Shown one piece after another: positions 23,012 through 31,449 of a stretch of DNA of 31,449 nt. The DNA comes from an uncultured Eubacterium sp. (lineage in GTDB: Bacteria > Bacillota > Clostridia > Oscillospirales > Acutalibacteraceae). The notes under the pieces were generated by a model. The model ran no database searches. It saw nothing but the letters and a program-made list of their open reading frames with translations, and was not told where the DNA came from. The first letter of the stretch is position 1. Each line of letters starts with the position of its first letter. Made by a program: the position numbers and the translations under genes. Where the stretch lies: positions 1 to 31,449 of the forward strand of contig UQCC01000015.1 in assembly GCA_900539325.1 (NCBI GenBank). Direction: 5' to 3'.

Positions 23012-26000
23012 ATGGATAATACAGCTAATTCAACAAATGAATTCAGTTCAATTAAAATCGGGCTTGCTTCTCCGGAGGCCATTCGTGAATGGTCTTACGG
23101 CGAAGTAACCAAGCCTGAAACTATAAATTACAGAACCTTAAAGCCTGAAACCGGCGGCTTATTCTGCGAAAGAATTTTTGGCCCTATGAAGGACTGGGAA
23201 TGTCATTGCGGTAAGTATAAGAGAGTTCGCTATAAGGGTAAAGTCTGCGAGCGTTGCGGCGTTGAAATTACCCGTGCAAAGGTTCGTAGAGAGCGTATGG
23301 GCCATATCGAGCTTGCTGCCCCTGTATCACACATTTGGTACTTTAAGGGTATTCCGAGCCGTATCGGTCAGGTTCTCGATATTAACCAAAGAAATCTTGA
23401 AAAGGTCCTTTACTTTGGACTTTACATCGTAATTGATCCGGGTGATACTCCGCTTCAAAAGAAGCAAACTCTTACAGAAAAAGAGTATCAGGATATGCGT
23501 GAGAGATACGAAGATGACTTTAAGGCAGGCATGGGCGCAGAGGCTATCAAAGAGCTTCTTTCCGAAATTGATGCCAAAGAACTTCGTGACGAACTCACTG
23601 CAGAACTTGAAGGTGCAACAGGTCAAAAGAGAGCAAAGCTCCTTAAAAGACTTGATGTTGTTGATGCTTTCGTAAACAGCGGTAATAAGCTTGAATGGAT
23701 GATTCTTGATGTTATCCCTGTTATTCCTCCGGATATTCGTCCTATGGTACAGCTTGACGGCGGCAGATTTGCTACTTCCGACCTCAACGATTTGTACAGA
23801 AGAGTAATTAACAGAAACAACCGTCTTAAAAGACTTATGGAGCTTCACGCACCTGATATTATTATCAGAAATGAAAAGAGAATGCTCCAAGAGTCTGTTG
23901 ATGCCCTTATTGATAACGGCAGAAGAGGCAGACCTGTAACAGGCCCTAACAACAGACCTCTCAAGTCACTTTCGGATATGCTTAAAGGTAAGCAGGGTCG
24001 TTTCCGTCAGAACCTCCTCGGTAAGCGTGTTGACTATTCGGGTCGTTCGGTTATCGTTGTTGGTCCTGAACTTAAGATGTACCAGTGCGGTCTTCCAAAG
24101 GAAATGGCTATTGAACTTTTCAAGCCTTTCGTTATGAAGCGTTTGGTTCAAACAAATGTGGCTTCAAATATTAAACAAGCCCGTAAGATGGTAGAAAAAG
24201 CAAACCGTTCAGAAGTTTGGGATGCTCTTGAAGTTGTAATTAAGGACCATCCGGTTATGCTTAACCGTGCTCCTACACTTCACAGACTCGGTATTCAGGC
24301 ATTTGAGCCTGTTCTTGTTGAGGGTAGAGCAATTAAACTTCACCCTCTTGCTTGTACAGCGTTTAACGCCGACTTCGACGGTGACCAAATGGCTGTCCAT
24401 GTACCACTTTCAGCTGAAGCTCAGGCAGAAGCAAGAATGCTTATGCTTGCATCAAACAACCTCTTGAAGCCGTCTGACGGTAAGCCTGTTGCCGTTCCTT
24501 CACAGGATATGGTTATCGGTTCTTACTACCTTACAATGATTAAAGAGGGCGAACCGGGTTGTCCTTACAAGGAAATCATTGACGGTGAGGAAGTTACAAA
24601 GTACAGAATTTTCCGTGATGTTGATGAGGCTATGATGGCTTATCAGGAAGGCTCACTCGGTCTTCATTCGGAATGTAAGATTAGATTTACCGGCGAAGTA
24701 AACGGCGAGATGAAGTCGGGTATCGTTACAACAACAATCGGCCGTGTAATCTTCAACAGACCTATTCCTCAGGATCTTGGCTTTATTGACAGAAGCGTTC
24801 CGGGTAACGAATTTGTACCTGAAGTAAGCTTTGTTGTTAAGAAAGGCGGTCTCGGTAAGATTGCCGATGCTTGTATCAGAACCCACGGTGTTGCAATTGC
24901 TTCAAGAGTGCTTGATGATATTAAGAACCAGGGTTACAAATATTCAACAGTTTCCGGTACAACAGTTGCCGTTATCGACGCACTTATCCCTGAAAAGAAA
25001 AAGGAATTCCTTGCCGAAGCAGAAGCAAAGGTTGATGAAATTACAACAAACTACAATTACGGTTTGATTACAAATGAAGAGCGTTATTCACAGGTAGTCA
25101 AGACTTGGGAAGTTTGTACCAATAAGGTATCCGATGAACTTACAAATAACTTTGACGGTACACATAACCCGATTCACATGATGGTAGACTCCGGTGCTCG
25201 TGGTAGTACATCACAGCTTCGTCAGCTTGCCGGTATGAGAGGTCTTATCGCCAATACATCGGGTGCTACAATCGAAATTCCTATTCGTGCCAACTACCGT
25301 GAAGGTCTTAACATTTTGGAATACTTCATTTCTTCCCGTGGTGCTCGTAAAGGTCTTACAGATACAGCTCTTCGTACAGCTGACTCGGGTTACCTTACAA
25401 GGCGTCTTGTTGACGTATCACAAGATGTAATCATTCGTGATGACGACTGCGGATGCCATGACGGTATTGAAGTTTACGCTATTATGGACGGCAACCGTGT
25501 TCTTGAATCACTTGAGGAAAGACTTGTCGGCAGATTTGCCGCAGAACCTATTGTTCATCCTGAAACAGGTGAGGTTCTTATGGATACCGACAGAATTATG
25601 AACGAAGAAGATGCCGCAAGAATTACAGCCGCAGGTATTACAAAGGTTAAGATTCGTTCGCTTATCACATGTAAGTCACGCCATGGTGTTTGCCGCAAGT
25701 GCTACGGTTCAAACCTTGCATTCAACGAGCCTGTTCAGGTTGGTGAGGCAGTTGGTATTATCGCAGCTCAGTCAATCGGTGAACCTGGTACACAGCTTAC
25801 AATGAGAACCTTCCACACCGGTGGTGTTGCAGGTGGTGAAGATATTACACAGGGTCTTCCGAGAGTCGAGGAATTGTTTGAGGCAAGAAAGCCAAAGCAA
25901 CTTGCTATTCTTTCTGAAATCAGCGGTACGGTTAGATTTGAGGAAATCAAAAAGACTCGTCATGTTGTTGTTTTCAACAAAGAATCAGGCGAGGAAAGAA

Positions 26001-26665
26001 AGTATCTCATCCCTTATGGTTACAGACTTTGCGAAAATATCGTAGAGGGCGCATATATCGAAAAGGGTACAGAGCTTACTCTCGGTTCAAAGAACCCACA
26101 TGATGTACTTGCTATTCTCGGTGAGGAAGCAGTTTATAACTACCTTATCAAGGAAGTTCAGTACGCATATCGTACACAGGGTGTTGATATCAACGATAAG
26201 CACATCGAGGTTATCGTTCGTCAGATGCTCAAGAAGTGCATTGTTGACGACGCAGGTGATACAGACCTTATCTCGGGTACAAATGTTGATGTTGCAGCAG
26301 TTGCCGAAGCAAATGATAAGATTGATGCAAGAATTGCAGCAGGTGAAGAAAATCTTAAGAAGGCAACATATATTCCTCTTCTTTTGGGTATCACAAAGGC
26401 TTCTCTTGCAACAGATTCGTTCTTGTCGGCAGCTTCATTCCAGGAAACAACAAGAGTTCTTACAGACGCTGCCATCCGTGGCAAGTCAGACCCACTTATT
26501 GGTCTTAAAGAGAATGTTCTTATCGGTAAGCTTGTTCCTGCCGGTACAGGTATGAGCGTGTTCAGAGATGTAGATGTTGTTCCGAGCTATTTCTCATCCG
26601 AAAGCGGAATGGAAATAAAAGATTTGGAACAGTTACAACAACTATTGACAAATGGCAACAACTAA
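23012..26665 (+). CDS. rpoC: RNA polymerase beta' subunit
   Basis: A 1217-residue beta' subunit. The N-terminal zinc site CHCG...CERC, the lid and rudder region, and the catalytic NADFDGDQMAVH (D454, D456 and D458 hold the active-site magnesium) are intact. The second zinc site is formed by CGCH and CKSRHGVCRKCYG. The bridge and trigger-helix region includes GEAVGIIAAQSIGEPGTQLT. Start ATG with AAAGGAG upstream. The length is normal for Clostridia. It is co-transcribed with rpoB; no terminator is seen after it, so transcription may run on to rpsL. Confidence 0.97.
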   Translation: MDNTANSTNEFSSIKIGLASPEAIREWSYGEVTKPETINYRTLKPETGGLFCERIFGPMKDWECHCGKYKRVRYKGKVCERCGVEITRAKVRRERMGHIELAAPVSHIWYFKGIPSRIGQVLDINQRNLEKVLYFGLYIVIDPGDTPLQKKQTLTEKEYQDMRERYEDDFKAGMGAEAIKELLSEIDAKELRDELTAELEGATGQKRAKLLKRLDVVDAFVNSGNKLEWMILDVIPVIPPDIRPMVQLDGGRFATSDLNDLYRRVINRNNRLKRLMELHAPDIIIRNEKRMLQESVDALIDNGRRGRPVTGPNNRPLKSLSDMLKGKQGRFRQNLLGKRVDYSGRSVIVVGPELKMYQCGLPKEMAIELFKPFVMKRLVQTNVASNIKQARKMVEKANRSEVWDALEVVIKDHPVMLNRAPTLHRLGIQAFEPVLVEGRAIKLHPLACTAFNADFDGDQMAVHVPLSAEAQAEARMLMLASNNLLKPSDGKPVAVPSQDMVIGSYYLTMIKEGEPGCPYKEIIDGEEVTKYRIFRDVDEAMMAYQEGSLGLHSECKIRFTGEVNGEMKSGIVTTTIGRVIFNRPIPQDLGFIDRSVPGNEFVPEVSFVVKKGGLGKIADACIRTHGVAIASRVLDDIKNQGYKYSTVSGTTVAVIDALIPEKKKEFLAEAEAKVDEITTNYNYGLITNEERYSQVVKTWEVCTNKVSDELTNNFDGTHNPIHMMVDSGARGSTSQLRQLAGMRGLIANTSGATIEIPIRANYREGLNILEYFISSRGARKGLTDTALRTADSGYLTRRLVDVSQDVIIRDDDCGCHDGIEVYAIMDGNRVLESLEERLVGRFAAEPIVHPETGEVLMDTDRIMNEEDAARITAAGITKVKIRSLITCKSRHGVCRKCYGSNLAFNEPVQVGEAVGIIAAQSIGEPGTQLTMRTFHTGGVAGGEDITQGLPRVEELFEARKPKQLAILSEISGTVRFEEIKKTRHVVVFNKESGEERKYLIPYGYRLCENIVEGAYIEKGTELTLGSKNPHDVLAILGEEAVYNYLIKEVQYAYRTQGVDINDKHIEVIVRQMLKKCIVDDAGDTDLISGTNVDVAAVAEANDKIDARIAAGEENLKKATYIPLLLGITKASLATDSFLSAASFQETTRVLTDAAIRGKSDPLIGLKENVLIGKLVPAGTGMSVFRDVDVVPSYFSSESGMEIKDLEQLQQLLTNGNN

Positions 26666-26745
26666 GTTATAATACTTATCTGTGTGCTGATAAACTTGTG
26701 CAATCTTAACAAGATTTATCGCTTTAATTTGTTAAATTCGTCTAT

Positions 26746-26817
26746 CGGGGCATAAGTAATTATGCCTCGGTAGATAATGTAATGTATACATCCGATACCT
26801 TATAATAAGTAAGGTAT
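26746..26817 (+). promoter_or_regulatory. Two hairpins in the rpoC-rpsL spacer
   Basis: CGGGGCATAA (26746-26755) pairs with TTATGCCTCG (26760-26769) around a GTAA loop, with one G-U pair. ATACCTTA (26795-26802) pairs with TAAGGTAT (26810-26817). Neither has a T run, so they are not terminators. They may be RNA-processing or ribosomal-protein regulatory structures of the rpsL leader. Confidence 0.4.
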
Positions 26818-26871
26818 GAAATGTGTATATTGCAAATTTATGCACAAATAATCAGAAAGGAGAATAAACTA

Positions 26872-27291
26872 TTGCCTACCTTTAACCAATTAGTTAAGAC
26901 CGGTCGTAAGTCACTTGAGAAGAAGTCAAAGACTCCTGCTCTTATTAAGAGTCTTAACACAAAGAAGAATGTTATGACAAACAACGCTTCTCCACAAAAG
27001 CGTGGCGTTTGCACAGCAGTTAAGACAGCAACACCTAAGAAGCCTAACTCAGCTCTTCGTAAGATTGCCAGAGTTCGTCTTACAAACGGAATGGAAGTTT
27101 CTGCTTACATCCCTGGTGTAGGTCATAACTTGCAAGAGCACTCTGTTGTTATGGTTCGTGGCGGCCGTGTTAAGGATTTACCTGGTGTTCGTTATCACAT
27201 CATCCGCGGCACACTCGATACACAGGGTGTAACAGGCAGAATGCAGAGCCGTTCAAAGTACGGTGCAAAGAAGCCAAAGGCTAAGAAGTAA
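26872..27291 (+). CDS. rpsL: Small-subunit ribosomal protein uS12 (TTG start)
   Basis: A 139-residue S12 of the decoding centre. I place the start at TTG 26872 because AAAGGAG (26857-26863) lies just upstream and the protein then begins PTFNQLVKTGR like all S12; the upstream in-frame ATG at 26821 would add 17 residues alien to the family. TPKKPNSALRK and the later GRVKDLPGVRYH carry the lysines that are changed in streptomycin-resistant mutants, so the sequence is sensitive-type. The insertion around KKSKTPALIKSLNTKKN gives the longer Gram-positive form. First gene of the str-type cluster. Confidence 0.95.
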   Translation: MPTFNQLVKTGRKSLEKKSKTPALIKSLNTKKNVMTNNASPQKRGVCTAVKTATPKKPNSALRKIARVRLTNGMEVSAYIPGVGHNLQEHSVVMVRGGRVKDLPGVRYHIIRGTLDTQGVTGRMQSRSKYGAKKPKAKK

Positions 27292-27324
27292 TCGGATTTT
27301 TTAGCTAAAATTTAACGAGGAAAC

Positions 27325-27366
27325 CCGACAATAGTTTATTTATTCATATAAAAGGCTTATTGTTGG
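27325..27366 (+). promoter_or_regulatory. Long hairpin between rpsL and rpsG, possible S7 regulatory site
   Basis: CCGACAATA (27325-27333) pairs with TATTGTTGG (27358-27366) over 9 bp with one G-U pair and a 24-nt loop. In E. coli S7 binds the S12-S7 spacer to regulate translation; this 138-nt spacer holds a structure in the same place. Function here is inferred only from position. Confidence 0.35.
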
Positions 27367-27429
27367 CTCCACGGAAAAACCGAGTACCTATGAACTCATA
27401 TTATAATTTAATGAAGGAGGGAAGCGAAG

Positions 27430-27900
27430 ATGCCAAGAAGAGGCCAGATCGCTAAGCGTGATGTATTACCTGATCCAATGTACAACTCAAAGGTTGTAAC
27501 AAGACTTATCAACAACATCATGCTTGATGGAAAGAAGGGTGTCGCACAGAAGATCGTTTACGGTGCGTTCGACATCATCCAAGAAAAGACAGGCAACGAT
27601 CCGTTGGAAACTTTTGAAGCTGCAATGGAAAATGTTATGCCGGTTCTCGAAGTTAAGGCTCGCCGTGTCGGCGGTGCAACATATCAAGTTCCTTTGGAGG
27701 TTCGTCCTGAAAGAAGACAGACATTGGGTCTTAGATGGATTACACTTTATGCTCGTCAGAGAAGTGAAAGGACTATGAAGGAGCGTCTTGCAGCAGAGCT
27801 TATGGACGCTGCAAACCAAACAGGCGGTGCAGTTAAGAAGTGTGAAGATACACACAAGATGGCAGAAGCAAACAAGGCTTTTGCTCATTTCAGATACTAA
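27430..27900 (+). CDS. rpsG: Small-subunit ribosomal protein uS7
   Basis: A 156-residue S7, the usual length, which nucleates assembly of the 30S head and binds the 3' domain of 16S rRNA. It starts MPRRGQIAKRDVLPDP; the family motifs MLDGKKGVAQKIVY, ARRVGGATYQVPLEV and NKAFAHFRY are present. GGAGG lies upstream of the ATG. It lies 138 nt after rpsL and 21 nt before fusA. Confidence 0.97.
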   Translation: MPRRGQIAKRDVLPDPMYNSKVVTRLINNIMLDGKKGVAQKIVYGAFDIIQEKTGNDPLETFEAAMENVMPVLEVKARRVGGATYQVPLEVRPERRQTLGLRWITLYARQRSERTMKERLAAELMDAANQTGGAVKKCEDTHKMAEANKAFAHFRY

Positions 27901-27921
27901 TCAGCCGGACAGGAGGATATT

Positions 27922-30030
27922 ATGCCAAGAAAAGTTGCTCTTGAAGAAACAAGAAATATTGGTATTATGGCGCATATCGATGCCGGTAAGACTACTACAA
28001 CAGAGCGTATTCTTTACTACACCGGTATCAACCACAAGATTGGTGAAACCCATGAAGGTGGCGCTACAATGGACTGGATGGAGCAAGAGCAGGAAAGAGG
28101 TATCACAATTACTTCTGCTGCTACAACATGCTTCTGGAAAGGCCACAGAATTAATATCATCGATACACCGGGTCACGTTGACTTTACAGTAGAAGTACAG
28201 CGTTCACTCCGTGTACTTGACGGTTCGGTTACCGTTCTTTGTGCAAAGGGCGGTGTTGAGCCACAGTCTGAAACCGTATGGCGTCAGGCTGACGAATATA
28301 ATGTACCTCGTATGATTTTCGTTAACAAGATGGATATCATGGGTGCAGACTTTTACAATGTTCTCAATATGGTATTGGAGCGTTTTAAGTGTAATGCACT
28401 TCCAATCCAGCTTCCTATCGGCAGCGAGGACACATTTGAAGGTATCGTTGACCTTGTAAACAACAAGGAAATCGTATATATCGACCCTGGTAAGAACTTG
28501 GGTACAGTTTTTGAAGAAAGAGAAATTCGTCCTGAACTTCAGGAAAAAGCTGCTAAGTACAGAACAGAACTCGTTGAGTTCATTGCCGAGCAGGACGAAG
28601 AACTTATGGAAAAGTACTTTGAAGAAGGCGAAGACGCTATCGATGTTGACACCATGAAGAAGTACATCCGTAAGTGCACAATCTCCGGTGACATGGTTCC
28701 TGTATGCTGCGGTACAGCTTACAGAGATATGGGTGTTCAGCCGCTCCTCGACGCTATCGTTGATTACATGCCGGCTCCAACCGATATCGAATCAATCAAG
28801 GGTGTTAACCCTGAAACCGAAGAAGAAGAATATCGTCATTCATCTGATGACGAGCCGTTTGCTGCTCTTGCATTTAAGATTGCAACAGACCCGTTTGTAG
28901 GTAAGATTTGCTACTTCAGAGTATATTCAGGTACTATTGAAGCAGGTACACCTTGCTACAACTCTGTAAAGGGCAACAAAGAAAGAATGGGTAGAATTCT
29001 TCAGATGCACGCAAACCACAGAGAAGATATTCCTGTATGCTATGCAGGTGATATTGCTGCGGCTGTTGGTCTTAAGAATACTACAACAGGTGATACACTT
29101 TGTGATGAAAATCACCCAATCGTTCTTGAATCAATGAATTTCCCTGACCCTGTAATTCGTGTAGCTATCGAGCCAAAGACTAAGGCAGGTCAGGAAAAGA
29201 TGGGTATTGCTCTTGCAAAACTTGCAGAAGAAGACCCTACATTTAAGGCTTATACCGATGAAGAAACAGGACAAACCATCATCGCAGGTATGGGTGAACT
29301 TCACCTTGAAATCATCGTTGACCGTTTGCTCCGTGAATTTAAGGTAGAGGCAAATGTCGGTGCACCTCAGGTTGCATACAAAGAAACAATTACTCAGGAC
29401 TCTATGTCCGATACAAAGTATAAGAAGCAATCCGGTGGTAGCGGTCAGTACGGTCACTGTAAGATTCGTATGTTCCCTAACCTCGACGAAAACGGCGTAG
29501 GTAAGGGCTATGAATTCGACAATCAGATTGTCGGCGGTTCTATTCCTAAGGAATATATCCCGGCAGTTGACGCAGGTATCCAGGCTGCTATGAAGAGCGG
29601 TATTTTGGCAGGTTATCCTGTAGTTGATGTTCGTGTAGAACTTTATGATGGTTCTTACCATGAAGTCGACTCTTCTGAAATGGCATTTAAGATTGCCGGT
29701 TCTATGGCATTCAAAGATGCTGCAAAGAAGGCTCATCCTGTAATTCTCGAACCTATGATGAAGGTTACTGTTATCGTTCCTGAAGAATACATGGGCGATG
29801 TAATCGGCGACCTTAACTCACGCCGTGGTCAAATCCAGGGTATGGAAGACAGAACAGGTGCTAAGCAAATCAATGCGAGAGTTCCGCTTTCAGAGATGTT
29901 CGGTTATGTAAACGACCTCCGTTCAAAGACACAGGGTCGTGGACAGTACACAATGGAACCTGACGGTTACGACCAAGTTCCAAAGTCAATCTCTGAATCA
30001 ATCATCAGCGAACGCGCAAAGAAAGACTAA
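27922..30030 (+). CDS. fusA: Elongation factor G
   Basis: A 702-residue translocation GTPase. G1 AHIDAGKTT (17-25), the switch I threonine region GITITSAATT, G3 DTPGHVD and G4 NKMD (135-138) are present, followed by domains II-V at full length (GGSGQYGHC in domain IV, and the C-terminal GDLNSRRGQIQGME of domain V). This is the canonical fusA of the str cluster, not a tetracycline-protection paralogue, as judged by position and the typical ending. The AGGAGG ribosome binding site lies 6 nt before ATG. Confidence 0.97.
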   Translation: MPRKVALEETRNIGIMAHIDAGKTTTTERILYYTGINHKIGETHEGGATMDWMEQEQERGITITSAATTCFWKGHRINIIDTPGHVDFTVEVQRSLRVLDGSVTVLCAKGGVEPQSETVWRQADEYNVPRMIFVNKMDIMGADFYNVLNMVLERFKCNALPIQLPIGSEDTFEGIVDLVNNKEIVYIDPGKNLGTVFEEREIRPELQEKAAKYRTELVEFIAEQDEELMEKYFEEGEDAIDVDTMKKYIRKCTISGDMVPVCCGTAYRDMGVQPLLDAIVDYMPAPTDIESIKGVNPETEEEEYRHSSDDEPFAALAFKIATDPFVGKICYFRVYSGTIEAGTPCYNSVKGNKERMGRILQMHANHREDIPVCYAGDIAAAVGLKNTTTGDTLCDENHPIVLESMNFPDPVIRVAIEPKTKAGQEKMGIALAKLAEEDPTFKAYTDEETGQTIIAGMGELHLEIIVDRLLREFKVEANVGAPQVAYKETITQDSMSDTKYKKQSGGSGQYGHCKIRMFPNLDENGVGKGYEFDNQIVGGSIPKEYIPAVDAGIQAAMKSGILAGYPVVDVRVELYDGSYHEVDSSEMAFKIAGSMAFKDAAKKAHPVILEPMMKVTVIVPEEYMGDVIGDLNSRRGQIQGMEDRTGAKQINARVPLSEMFGYVNDLRSKTQGRGQYTMEPDGYDQVPKSISESIISERAKKD

Positions 30031-30043
30031 TATAAAAAAACAC

Positions 30044-30072
30044 TTGATATTTACCAACCTTTTTGGTAGAAT
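30044..30072 (+). promoter_or_regulatory. Promoter of tuf
   Basis: TTGATA (30044-30049), a 17-nt spacer and TAGAAT (30067-30072) form a good sigma-A promoter in the 86-nt fusA-tuf gap. It gives EF-Tu its own transcript in addition to read-through from the str cluster. Confidence 0.75.
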
Positions 30073-30116
30073 ATTAGTAACAAATTTTTTAAGAAATTTT
30101 TAGGGAGGAAATTCCA

Positions 30117-31310
30117 ATGGCAAAAGAACATTTTAATCGTACCAAGCCACATGTAAACATTGGTACAATCGGTCACGTTGACCACGGTAAGACAACTCTT
30201 ACAGCTGCTATCACAAAGTATCTTGCAAACAAGGGCTTCGCTAAGTTTGAAGACTATGCTGATATCGATAAGGCTCCTGAAGAAAGAGAACGTGGTATCA
30301 CAATCAACACAGCTCACGTTGAGTATGAAACAGAAAAGCGTCACTACGCTCACGTTGACTGCCCGGGACACGCTGACTATATCAAGAACATGATCACAGG
30401 TGCTGCACAGATGGACGGTGCTATCCTTGTAATCGCTTCAACAGATGGTCCTATGGCTCAGACTAAGGAGCACTTGCTTCTTGCTCGTCAGGTAGGCGTT
30501 CCTGCAATCGTTGTATTCATGAACAAGACTGACCAAGTTGACGACCCTGAACTTCTTGAACTCGTAGAGATGGAAATCAGAGAAACACTTGCTGAGTACG
30601 ACTTTGATGAGAACTGCCCAATCATTAAGGGTTCAGCTCTTAAGGCTCTTGAAGCTTCATCAAACGATGATCCTGCTTGCGCTTGCATTCAGGAACTCAT
30701 GGATGCAGTTGATGAATATATCCCAACTCCTGACCGTAAGGCAGACCTTCCTTTCCTTATGCCTATTGAAGACGTATTCACAATCACAGGTCGTGGTACA
30801 GTTGCAACAGGTAGAGTTGAAAGAGGTCAGCTTAAGACAAACGATACAGTAGAAATGGTTGGTCTTGAGGACGAAATCAAGTCAACAGTTTGCACAGGTA
30901 TCGAAATGTTCCGTAAGATCCTCGACTATGCTGAGGCTGGTGACAACATCGGTTGTCTTCTTCGTGGTGTTCAGAGAACAGATATCAAGAGAGGTCAAGT
31001 ACTTGCTGCTCCTGGTTCTATTCACCCACACACAAAGTTCACAGGTCAAGTTTACGTTCTTTCAAAGGACGAAGGTGGCCGTCATACTCCATTCTTCAAC
31101 AACTATCGTCCACAGTTCTATTTCAGAACAACTGACGTAACAGGTGTTATCACACTTCCTGAAGGTGTTGAAATGTGTATGCCTGGCGATAACGTTGACA
31201 TGAACGTTGAACTCATCACTCCTATCGCTATCGAAGAAGGTCTTCGTTTCGCTATCCGTGAAGGCGGTAGAACAGTAGGTTCAGGCGTTGTTACAAAGAT
31301 CAACGAGTAA
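30117..31310 (+). CDS. tuf: Elongation factor Tu
   Basis: A 397-residue aminoacyl-tRNA carrier GTPase. G1 GHVDHGKT (19-26), G3 DCPGHAD (81-87) and G4 NKTD (136-139) are present, and domains II and III are complete to the end GVVTKINE. The DDPACACIQ stretch near residue 180 holds two extra cysteines. The strong AGGGAGGAA ribosome binding site precedes the ATG. It has its own promoter and is closed by a very strong terminator at 31334-31361. Confidence 0.98.
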   Translation: MAKEHFNRTKPHVNIGTIGHVDHGKTTLTAAITKYLANKGFAKFEDYADIDKAPEERERGITINTAHVEYETEKRHYAHVDCPGHADYIKNMITGAAQMDGAILVIASTDGPMAQTKEHLLLARQVGVPAIVVFMNKTDQVDDPELLELVEMEIRETLAEYDFDENCPIIKGSALKALEASSNDDPACACIQELMDAVDEYIPTPDRKADLPFLMPIEDVFTITGRGTVATGRVERGQLKTNDTVEMVGLEDEIKSTVCTGIEMFRKILDYAEAGDNIGCLLRGVQRTDIKRGQVLAAPGSIHPHTKFTGQVYVLSKDEGGRHTPFFNNYRPQFYFRTTDVTGVITLPEGVEMCMPGDNVDMNVELITPIAIEEGLRFAIREGGRTVGSGVVTKINE

Positions 31311-31333
31311 TCACCTGATTTACTAAATCTATT

Positions 31334-31361
31334 AGAGCAAAGCTTCGGCTTTGCTCTTTTT
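31334..31361 (+). terminator. Intrinsic terminator of tuf
   Basis: AGAGCAAAGC (31334-31343), a TTCG tetraloop and GCTTTGCTCT (31348-31357) form a perfect 10-bp stem followed by TTTT. Confidence 0.95.
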
Positions 31362-31362
31362 A

Positions 31363-31390
31363 GCGTGTCGAAAAAGTATTTTCGACACGC
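31363..31390. repeat. Perfect 12-bp hairpin after the tuf terminator
   Basis: GCGTGTCGAAAA (31363-31374) and TTTTCGACACGC (31379-31390) pair perfectly around AGTA. There is no T run after it on either strand, so it is not a simple terminator. It may be a dispersed palindromic repeat or the inverted end of an element that continues past the window. Confidence 0.55.
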
Positions 31391-31449
31391 TGGTGGCTGT
31401 TGAGAAAGGTTCTGAATTTCGTTTTCTTGCGAAGGAAGATGTACGATGG

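Noticed and set aside
26821..26871. ATG start 17 codons upstream for rpsL
   Set aside because: S12 begins at PTFNQLV; AAAGGAG lies directly before the TTG at 26872 and none before 26821.

Overview
The window looks like a chromosomal segment of a low-GC anaerobic Firmicute of class Clostridia, most likely a gut Ruminococcaceae/Oscillospiraceae member. This rests on the style of RpoB, RpoC, EF-G and EF-Tu, on a flavodiiron protein next to an iron-type alcohol dehydrogenase, on purine-rich Shine-Dalgarno sites (AGGAGG, AAGGAG), and on 44-residue-type orphan peptides such as the one at 11745. No species can be named from the sequence alone.

Region 1 (about 1-6300) is very AT-rich accessory DNA and the most interesting part. 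A large gene on + (147-3254) encodes a PD-(D/E)xK nuclease-like domain fused to a STAND/AAA-type NTPase domain and a long helical C-terminus, an architecture typical of anti-phage defence. It meets, tail to tail with no spacer, two glycosyltransferase genes on - (3255-4241 and 4253-5134). The whole block lies between two inverted copies of a 25-bp sequence (107-131 and 5154-5178, 24 of 25 identical), and a Xer-type tyrosine recombinase gene (5391-6296) sits just outside. Each repeat copy lies directly upstream of the ribosome binding site of the first inward-facing gene. A promoter candidate lies outside the right repeat and points inward; a strong minus-strand terminator hairpin (49-81) lies outside the left repeat. 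I read this as an invertible expression switch of about 5 kb in which one promoter drives either the glycosyltransferases (the orientation shown) or the nuclease-NTPase.

Region 2 (6447-11937): a tRNA-Pro(TGG) gene on -, then on + an Fe-dependent alcohol dehydrogenase, a flavodiiron protein, a secreted repeat-like protein of unknown function and a 44-residue peptide gene, closed by a bidirectional terminator.

Region 3 (11949-18850, all on -): a tightly packed run that reads, in transcription order, family-5 solute-binding lipoprotein, VanZ-like membrane protein, nagB, metG, a short cation-diffusion-facilitator-like protein and a membrane-anchored metallophosphoesterase.

Region 4 (19029-31390, all on +): the core transcription and translation block rpoB-rpoC-rpsL-rpsG-fusA-tuf, with well-formed promoters before rpoB and before tuf, several leader hairpins, and a terminator after tuf followed by a second perfect hairpin. 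These genes are intact, and rpoB and rpsL carry the usual wild-type residues at rifampicin and streptomycin target sites.
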